Below are positions 7,632 to 12,991 of a DNA stretch of 12,991 bases, piece by piece. The DNA lies in contig CAZCOH010000046.1 of NCBI GenBank assembly GCA_964500645.1, positions 1-12,991 of the forward strand, given 5' to 3'. Positions within the stretch are counted from its first letter, which is position 1. Each line of letters opens with the position of its first letter. The translations under genes were made by a program, and so were the position numbers. The DNA is from CAYFIW01 sp964500645. Lineage in GTDB: Bacteria; Chloroflexota; Dehalococcoidia; Lucifugimonadales; UBA826. The notes beneath the pieces are model-generated. The model was not told the origin of the DNA, ran no database searches, and saw only the letters and a list, made by a program, of their open reading frames with translations.

Positions 7632-7712
7632 GTTACTGCCTTTAAACAAATCCTAAACTAATGATTCGGTTAAAAAATGTTAACACCTAGAGCCATAATT
7701 CATATCACCTTT

Positions 7713-8612
7713 TTATGATTCTAAAGTAGTTAAAAAATCCTTTAGATCAAGTGGCAGAGGTGATTTAAACGCCATTGACCTTTCTGTAGAAGGATGGACT
7801 AACTCTAGTAAATGAGAATGGAGAAATTGTCTATCAATGGTTTTTGACTTCTTCCCATATAAACTGTCTCCAATTATAGAATGTCCAATTGAAGCCAAAT
7901 GTACCCGGATCTGATGCGTCCTACCTGTAAGCAATTTAACTTCCAATAATTGATGATCACCTATACTTCTGAGCACCTTGTAACGGGTTTTTGCTGACTT
8001 CCCTCCATCAACAACATTCATTTTTTGCCTATTACTGGGATCTCGGCCTATAGGGGCATCAATTATCGCCTCGGTCTGTGTAAGACGACCTTTTACAAGA
8101 GCCAAATAAATCTTATTAACCGACCTCTGAGCAAATTGTTCAGATATATGTGCATGTGAAGCCAAGTTTTTGGCTATCACCATAACTCCAGAAGTATCAA
8201 GATCAAGTCGATGAACTATTCCAGGCCTTTCACTGCTTCCTACATCTTTTAGTCTGGGTCTAAGGTATAACAAAGCATTAACTAGGGTTCCAGTAGGGTG
8301 ACCTGCACCCGGGTGTACGGCTAACCCTGAAGGCTTATCGACAACAACAATGTCATCATCCTCATGCAATATTTCGATCGGTATGTCCTCGGGTTCTAAG
8401 ACACCGGACTCGGAAAATTCTGATAACACCCTGATCACTTGACCAAAAGTAACCCTAAAAGATGGCTTTACAGCCACATCCTCAACAACTATCCGTCCCG
8501 CCCTAATGAGTTTACTAGCCTGTGTCCTAGAAAGTCGCGCGACTTTTCTAGCAATATATTCATCAAGTCTTGCCGACTCAACTTCTACTTTAAAAGCTAA
8601 TTCCTCTGGCAA
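7713..8612 (-). CDS. RluA/RluD-family 23S rRNA pseudouridine synthase, TTG start
   Basis: This enzyme isomerises uridine to pseudouridine in RNA, most likely 23S rRNA. An N-terminal S4 RNA-binding domain covers about residues 12-62 (SARLDEYIARKVARLSRTQASKLIRAG). The catalytic domain follows, with DKPSGLAVHPG (92-102), GIVHRLDLDTSG (131-142) holding the catalytic Asp137, and GRTHQIRVHLASIGHSIIGD near residues 230-250. The S4 plus HRLD-D-TSG pattern and the 299 aa length fit the RluD (ylyB) branch, which modifies helix 69, better than RluC or RluA, but I cannot prove the target. TTG at 8612 is the only usable start, with GGGG about 11 nt upstream and an in-frame stop just before. It lies 14 bp after lspA, an arrangement shared with Bacillus (lspA-ylyB). 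Confidence 0.95.
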   Translation of the reverse strand: MPEELAFKVEVESARLDEYIARKVARLSRTQASKLIRAGRIVVEDVAVKPSFRVTFGQVIRVLSEFSESGVLEPEDIPIEILHEDDDIVVVDKPSGLAVHPGAGHPTGTLVNALLYLRPRLKDVGSSERPGIVHRLDLDTSGVMVIAKNLASHAHISEQFAQRSVNKIYLALVKGRLTQTEAIIDAPIGRDPSNRQKMNVVDGGKSAKTRYKVLRSIGDHQLLEVKLLTGRTHQIRVHLASIGHSIIGDSLYGKKSKTIDRQFLHSHLLELVHPSTERSMAFKSPLPLDLKDFLTTLES

Positions 8613-8626
8613 GATTAACAGTACCC

Positions 8627-9109
8627 CTACTTAGAATCAGAATCCGATTTTATCCAACCTAATTTTTCTCCAAGAAGCATGGTTACAAGCAATAGGCCCA
8701 TACCAATAGATATCGATGAATCTGCAATGTTGAAAGCAGGCCACCAACCTACACTTATAAAATCCACAACAGCTCCATCTTTAACCCTGTCAAAAAGATT
8801 ACCTAAAGCACCACCCACTATTAATCCAAGAGAAAGCCTCAACCATATAACATTATTATTCTGTTTAAGAAAAACAAAAAGTATGAATACAATGCCAATA
8901 ATAGAAGCCACCACAAGAAGATTAGTAAAACCAGCAAAAAGGCCAAAAGCTGAACCCGTGTTCAGACCATGAACAATTCTGAAGATACCTTCTTCAGGCC
9001 AGGAATCTCCTAAGCTTAAAGAAGATCGAATAATGGCTTTTGTGACTTGGTCAAATACAAACACTCCTATGACCAAAGTGTAAAACAACCAATCTTTATA
9101 CCAAGACAT
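8627..9109 (-). CDS. lspA: Lipoprotein signal peptidase (signal peptidase II)
   Basis: LspA is the membrane aspartyl protease that removes signal peptides from prolipoproteins after diacylglyceryl attachment. The 160 aa protein has the usual four hydrophobic segments, around residues 8-20, 59-80, 89-104 and 131-147. Family motifs are FDQVTK (19-24), NTGSAFG (50-56), GGALGNLFDR (99-108), VVDFI with catalytic Asp116, and FNIADSS with catalytic Asp130. The ATG at 9109 is preceded by GAGGG at 5 nt spacing, a good ribosome binding site. It follows the MATE gene by 38 bp and leads into the pseudouridine synthase by 14 bp, so the three are likely co-transcribed. Lgt and Lnt are not in the window. 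Confidence 0.97.
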   Translation of the reverse strand: MSWYKDWLFYTLVIGVFVFDQVTKAIIRSSLSLGDSWPEEGIFRIVHGLNTGSAFGLFAGFTNLLVVASIIGIVFILFVFLKQNNNVIWLRLSLGLIVGGALGNLFDRVKDGAVVDFISVGWWPAFNIADSSISIGMGLLLVTMLLGEKLGWIKSDSDSK

Positions 9110-9147
9110 TATTCCCTCTTAAATGAATTATACCTAAACGAGCGTCA

Positions 9148-10560
9148 TCAAATCATACCTGTTTTTAGCCAAGATCCCCTCATAAAATACAGGAAAAATA
9201 TAAGAGCCCTAAGTAGATTCCCTATCACAATCCCCCATGGCACACCTTCGGCACCTAAAGGCGTAAAATACGCAAGAAACATTGCAAGCGGTATTTCAAT
9301 AAACCACATTGTAAGAACTGTAATTATCATCGGTGCGAAAGTAGCACCAGTATTAGCTATACCCTGCGTGAAAACTTGCACTGAACTCATAGGGAATGTT
9401 GCAAAAGCCAATATGAAAATCCACTTGGACGCTTGATCAATGAATTCTGGTGAATCACTAAATATTTCCGCAATTCCCCTAGGCATAGAGACAAAAAAAA
9501 CAATCGCAATAACACTCATTACCGCTGAATAAACTATCGACCAACTCATTGAGCTTTTAGCTCTTTCTACATGGCCTGCGCCAAGATTCTGGCCAGCTAA
9601 TGCTCCTCCGGCTCGACCTAAACCTCTACTAGCATGATTAACTACGTTTTCTGCCCTCCTAGAAAGAGCAAAAGCAGCAGCAGGAATATCACCAAATGAA
9701 GCAACCACTACTAACAAAAGCAGTTGAGATGTGGATCTTTGCATTCCTGTGAGAGCTGCCGGAGTACCTATTCGAATAATCCTCCACATCAAAGGATAAT
9801 CGTTTCTATAGTTGCTGAAAGAAAGCTTTAGAAGAGATGACCCTCTGAACAAAACATAAAAATTTATTATCGTTCCTGTGAACTGCGCGATAACATTTGC
9901 CATGCCAGCACCGGCTAGACCCATATCAGGAAACCCTAACCATCCAAATATAAGAAATGGTGAAAGTAATAAATGGCCTACTCTACTGACTGTAGCAGCC
10001 TTTAAAGGAGTAATACTGTCTCCAGCAGCCTGGAGTGCCCCACCTGTAAGTCTTTGGAAAGACATCAAACTCATCGCTACAAATTGTAGTTTCATATAAC
10101 CTGAAGTTATATCGACTACTTCTTCACTGACACCAACTAACCCAAGTAATGTATCTGTGAAAATTATGCCGGGAATTCCTATAAGCAAACTCCACATTAA
10201 TGTCAGGACTATGGACTGGGCCAAAACGTGATTTGCATGGGAAACATCTCCCGCGCCTATGGCCCTGGAAATCATAGCTCTCATACTTGCATCCAGGCCC
10301 ATCCTTGCAGTCATCAGCATGAGAAGAAAGGTCTGAGAAACCCCCATTCCCGCTATGGCTTTGTATCCAACCCTTCCTGCCCAGAACAAATCTGCGAGTT
10401 GATCAACAACACTAAAAAAGCTTTCAGCAATTTGAGGCCAGGACAGATGCCAGAGATTCCTTGGAATGGATCCTTTTGTTAGATCTCTATCTGAACTAGA
10501 TCTGAAAAAAGTAGCATTACCTTTATTTTGCTTCGTATCCTTTTTACGAAAGAAAGCCAA
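9148..10560 (-). CDS. MATE-family multidrug/organic cation efflux protein, TTG start
   Basis: This inner-membrane antiporter of the MATE (NorM/DinF-like) family exports small molecules, often cationic drugs, by Na+ or H+ exchange. The substrate cannot be read from the sequence. The 470 aa chain has an N-terminal charged tail of about 35 residues, then about 12 hydrophobic segments in two similar halves. The first half begins WPQIAESFFSVVDQLADLFWAGRVG (a typical MATE start); the second begins with the IRIGTPAALTGMQRS segment. A GGALAGQNLGAGHVERAK segment, common in the family, lies between. The start is TTG at 10560, with AAGGTG a few bases upstream and an in-frame TGA just before it. The first internal ATG would delete the first membrane segment. 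It lies 75 bp after the MFS gene and is the first gene of the lspA cluster. Confidence 0.93.
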   Translation of the reverse strand: MAFFRKKDTKQNKGNATFFRSSSDRDLTKGSIPRNLWHLSWPQIAESFFSVVDQLADLFWAGRVGYKAIAGMGVSQTFLLMLMTARMGLDASMRAMISRAIGAGDVSHANHVLAQSIVLTLMWSLLIGIPGIIFTDTLLGLVGVSEEVVDITSGYMKLQFVAMSLMSFQRLTGGALQAAGDSITPLKAATVSRVGHLLLSPFLIFGWLGFPDMGLAGAGMANVIAQFTGTIINFYVLFRGSSLLKLSFSNYRNDYPLMWRIIRIGTPAALTGMQRSTSQLLLLVVVASFGDIPAAAFALSRRAENVVNHASRGLGRAGGALAGQNLGAGHVERAKSSMSWSIVYSAVMSVIAIVFFVSMPRGIAEIFSDSPEFIDQASKWIFILAFATFPMSSVQVFTQGIANTGATFAPMIITVLTMWFIEIPLAMFLAYFTPLGAEGVPWGIVIGNLLRALIFFLYFMRGSWLKTGMI

Positions 10561-10635
10561 TGATCACCTTCTTAAATTTGGCCTCGCAACCTGACTGTTT
10601 CAAGAGATCTACATGGCCCAATAACTGCAATCCAA

Positions 10636-11946
10636 TTACCTGATCATATTAGGTTTCCTGGCAAATAACATAATCACAGAACCTATTATGCTGAGGATCG
10701 CATAAGTTACAAAAGGAATGGTATAGCTACCGTAAGAATCAAACATCCAGCCAGCCCATACAGGTGCGATTGCCATTAGTATCCCATTGGGAAGCATGGA
10801 CCAACCCATTATGGTGGCGAACGCCTTTCTTCCAAAATATTCTCCACGAATAGAGGTCATCAGAGGTATTCTCCCTCCAAAAGCAACGCCGTATAGAATC
10901 GCAAACAATATCGCAAACCCTAAGCCACTGGCGAAAGCCAAAACAAACGTAGATATCCCTTGTAGGACAAGGAACAGAGTTATTAGATATTTTTTTGAAA
11001 CTTTATCTCCCAGCCATCCTGAAATAAAAAGGCTGGGAAGTGCGACAACAGAATATGTTGTTTCAATGTAACTCGCTGTGGTCAAGGTGAGCCCCATATC
11101 CGTAAGTCTTGGAGTCAAGTGAAGCGACAAAGTAGCTATAGAGATAGTAGACGATATGTGAGCTACCGTTAGTATCCAGAAAACTGGTGTTCTGATCGCC
11201 TGGCCCACTGTAAATTCCGGCTCATCGTAAGATTGATTTACTATGCCTATACTGGTATCGGATTCAACATTCGTTTTTATGTCTTTTGCAGGAATTTCCC
11301 CGTCGACAAGCAAGCCCATTTCTTCAGGAGAATTACGAATTATTTTGACGGCAGGAACGACGACGACAAGCAGTATTCCTCCCAATATCACAGCAGTCAT
11401 ACGAAAATCAGATTCCATAGCAATAGCGTAAAGAGGCAGAAAAAACCCAGCTATGTTAATTCCGGACATAGCACCAGCCATGGCAATAGATCTTTTTCGT
11501 TTAAACCAGCTATTGATGACTGACATGATCGCAAGCCATCCACCAAGTCCTGATCCGAGTGTAATAATTATGAAGACGGCATAAAACTGCCAAATATTCT
11601 GAATGAATGAAAACAGGAAGAACCCTACGGCCATTATCGCAAATCCTACAAGGATCATGCGTCGTGCACCGATTCTATCTACAAGGAATCCTTCTATAGG
11701 CCCTAGTGCCGCACCCTCTACCCTACCGAACAACGTCCCTAATGAAATTTGAGTTCTTGACCAGGAAAATTCCTTCTGAAGAACCACCAACATCACACCC
11801 ATTCCCCGAAACACACTCAATGACTGCAAAGTCAAAAGAAATACACCGACCCCCACTATCCACCACCCATAGAATATACCTCTAGATTTTGGAGATATAT
11901 CTTCGTCCGGATCAGAATCAGGAACAATATTTTGTGAATCGCACAT
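10636..11946 (-). CDS. MFS transporter, monocarboxylate/oxalate-formate porter-like
   Basis: This is a major facilitator permease. The 436 aa chain has about 12 hydrophobic segments and a long central loop (after PAVKIIRNSPEEMGLLVD) rich in acidic and polar residues. Segment 1 begins YGWWIVGVGVFLLTL, and the loop between segments 2 and 3 carries the MFS signature GFLVDRIGARRM. A second, similar GWLGDKVSKKY follows in the other half. The R-G-x-x-Y-G-W-W opening and the SPEEMGL segment before the central loop resemble the monocarboxylate/OFA porters, but the substrate is not identifiable. The start is uncertain: ATG at 11946 is chosen for a plausible short cytosolic tail; TTG at 11991 adds 15 residues. 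No clear ribosome binding site precedes either. It is divergent from the threonine-synthase-like gene. Confidence 0.9.
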   Translation of the reverse strand: MCDSQNIVPDSDPDEDISPKSRGIFYGWWIVGVGVFLLTLQSLSVFRGMGVMLVVLQKEFSWSRTQISLGTLFGRVEGAALGPIEGFLVDRIGARRMILVGFAIMAVGFFLFSFIQNIWQFYAVFIIITLGSGLGGWLAIMSVINSWFKRKRSIAMAGAMSGINIAGFFLPLYAIAMESDFRMTAVILGGILLVVVVPAVKIIRNSPEEMGLLVDGEIPAKDIKTNVESDTSIGIVNQSYDEPEFTVGQAIRTPVFWILTVAHISSTISIATLSLHLTPRLTDMGLTLTTASYIETTYSVVALPSLFISGWLGDKVSKKYLITLFLVLQGISTFVLAFASGLGFAILFAILYGVAFGGRIPLMTSIRGEYFGRKAFATIMGWSMLPNGILMAIAPVWAGWMFDSYGSYTIPFVTYAILSIIGSVIMLFARKPNMIR

Positions 11947-12055
11947 CCGGAAAATGTTATCAGACTTTTGATCCAGATTCAGAAATGACAATTAAAATTA
12001 TTGAAATTAAATGGATCAGAGCGATACAAATTGATAGTCAGTTCTCGTGTAAGCT

Positions 12056-12064
12056 TGTTATGAT
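12056..12064 (+). promoter_or_regulatory. Putative extended -10 promoter for the threonine-synthase-like gene
   Basis: TGT followed by TATGAT (-10 at 12059-12064) is an extended -10 pattern. No -35 at normal spacing is visible; a TTGATA at 12031 is 22 bp away. The start would fall near 12071, giving a leader of about 38 nt that contains the Shine-Dalgarno GGGAG at 12092-12096. The promoter for the divergent MFS gene in the same gap is not clear to me. Confidence 0.35.
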
Positions 12065-12091
12065 GACCACCACCACAAATTTGCCAAATTA

Positions 12092-12096
12092 GGGAG
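12092..12096 (+). promoter_or_regulatory. Ribosome binding site for the GTG-started threonine-synthase-like gene
   Basis: GGGAG lies 12 nt before the GTG at 12109, a somewhat long spacing. GTG is the only standard start in the frame after the in-frame TGA at 12064, so this site supports it. Confidence 0.55.
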
Positions 12097-12108
12097 AGCC
12101 TCACCGCA

Positions 12109-12991
12109 GTGCACTACGTATTTTCTTGCTCAGAGTGTCTTGAAGAATTTGAACCTTCCTCTACATTGGTTAATTGCAAAAACTGCGGCGCCCCAATGGA
12201 CGTCAAATACACTGATGCGGACCTTATACAGTGGAATGGGAACAACACCTACCTCCCTATTTCAGACCGGACAAGTTATCTGAGCCTAGGAGAGGGAAAT
12301 ACTCCCATTGTGGAGCTCAGCAACATAGGGAACTTAATAGGCGGACAAATACACTCCAAGATGGAATTTATGAACCCAACAGGCTCCTTCAAGGACAGAG
12401 GAAGCGCCATTATGATTTCTGCCTTAAAAGGTATGAATGTATCTGAAATAGTAGAGGATTCATCTGGAAATGCAGGGGCGTCAATTTCCGCATATTCCGC
12501 AAGAGCAGGTATCAAAGCCCACATATTCGCTCCATCGACAGCACCAAAGCCGAAACTTGAGCAAATTGCAGTTTATGGAGCCCAAACCCACCTCATTGAA
12601 GGTGCAAGAGATGACTCAACAAAAGCAGCAATCCTATATTCAACTTCAAATTCCATCCCGTACGCATCACACAATTTGAGCCCTTTCTTCATTGAGGGAA
12701 CAAAACTGTTTGCCCATGAGATATATAGAGACATGAATGGGAATTTGCCCGATCACATAGTAATCCCCGTAGGGAATGGGTCTCTATTTCTCGGGGCCTG
12801 GAAAGGGTTCTCAGAATTAAAAGAACAAGGACTCATCACTCACATACCAAAATTGCACTGTATACAGGCCCGATCTGTAATGCCGATTGTGTCAGCAGCC
12901 TCAGGGGAAAAATGGGGGCCAGAGGACGTTAAGCCTACAATTGCCGGAGGAATCGCCGTTGGTTCACCTCCCAGGCTTAAACAAGTAACCA
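12109..12991 (+). CDS. Threonine synthase-like PLP enzyme, 3'-truncated by window edge
   Basis: This fold-type II PLP enzyme most resembles threonine synthase (O-phosphohomoserine to threonine plus phosphate). The frame runs without a stop to the right edge and gives 294 codons; about 60-120 residues are probably missing. The N terminus holds a zinc ribbon with CxxC at Cys7/Cys10 and CxxC at Cys23/Cys26, as in archaeal and other threonine synthases. Then come SLGEGNTPI, NPTGSFKDRG with the PLP Schiff-base Lys95, DSSGNAGAS (118-123 core) and the PVGNGSLFLGAWKGF segment that would hold the cofactor phosphate. The GTG start follows an in-frame TGA at 12064 and a GGGAG site. Cysteate synthase or another relative is possible, since the C terminus is unseen and no thrA, thrB or hom gene is in view. 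The gene is divergent from the MFS transporter. Confidence 0.88.
   Translation, partial: MHYVFSCSECLEEFEPSSTLVNCKNCGAPMDVKYTDADLIQWNGNNTYLPISDRTSYLSLGEGNTPIVELSNIGNLIGGQIHSKMEFMNPTGSFKDRGSAIMISALKGMNVSEIVEDSSGNAGASISAYSARAGIKAHIFAPSTAPKPKLEQIAVYGAQTHLIEGARDDSTKAAILYSTSNSIPYASHNLSPFFIEGTKLFAHEIYRDMNGNLPDHIVIPVGNGSLFLGAWKGFSELKEQGLITHIPKLHCIQARSVMPIVSAASGEKWGPEDVKPTIAGGIAVGSPPRLKQVT

Noticed and set aside
7669..7687. Palindrome-like GTTAA...TTAAC with an A-run in the gap between the pseudouridine synthase gene and gltX
   Set aside because: Only 5 AT-rich pairs form, and a bulge breaks the extension. A -35/-10 reading (TTAACA, TAGTTT) is also weak. No call is justified.
11233..11523. Plus-strand open frames opposite the MFS transporter gene
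   Set aside because: They are shadows of the membrane-protein coding strand, with no family-like motif or start signal.
12276..12524. Minus-strand open frame antisense to the threonine-synthase-like gene
   Set aside because: The plus-strand frame carries the zinc-ribbon, PLP-lysine and SSGNAG motifs. The antisense frame has no recognisable family and no ribosome binding site.
1..12991. Search for CRISPR arrays, tRNA/rRNA genes, IS ends, prophage or defence genes
   Set aside because: No regularly spaced repeats, cloverleaf-like sequences, transposase motifs or phage proteins were seen. The window is compact housekeeping DNA.

Overview
This is ordinary chromosomal DNA from an AT-rich, free-living bacterium and is almost entirely housekeeping genes. 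Several traits point away from Proteobacteria: a small, PurS-dependent type of PurL encoded next to a separate PurQ, a Bacillus-type NadA, and a DTD with a Ser/Thr/Lys-tailed FmdB zinc ribbon beside it. At least five genes must start with TTG and one starts with GTG. The mix would fit a Chloroflexota lineage such as marine Dehalococcoidia/SAR202. That placement is an inference from gene content and protein style, not something the sequence proves.

Left edge, plus strand (1-1650): the 3' part of nadA (quinolinate synthase) followed by complete nadC (quinolinate phosphoribosyltransferase). These are two consecutive steps of de novo NAD synthesis. The pair converges on the minus-strand block with only 25 bp between stop codons.

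Minus-strand block (11946 down to 1676), in transcription order: an MFS transporter, a MATE-family exporter, lspA (lipoprotein signal peptidase), an RluD-type pseudouridine synthase, gltX (glutamyl-tRNA synthetase), a GatB/YqeY-domain protein, purQ, purL, then fmdB-like and dtd. From MATE to purL the gaps are short (6 to 81 bp, purQ-purL 73 bp), so this could be one long transcript serving envelope maturation, translation and purine synthesis. A hairpin plus U-run just after purL (about 2500-2529) would end it. A good sigma-70-like promoter at 2541-2569 appears to restart transcription for fmdB-dtd. Its predicted start lies just ahead of the hairpin, so the hairpin would also sit in the fmdB leader.

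Right edge, plus strand (12109-end): the 5' part of a threonine-synthase-like PLP enzyme with an N-terminal CxxC/CxxC zinc ribbon. It has a GTG start and runs off the window. It is divergent from the MFS gene, with a short shared regulatory region between them.

I found no rRNA, tRNA, CRISPR array, IS element or phage gene, and nothing that looks like a new defence or mobile system. The points worth a second look are small: the leader/terminator arrangement before fmdB, heavy TTG start use, the missing purS, the FmdB tail, and an altered zinc-site residue in GltX.
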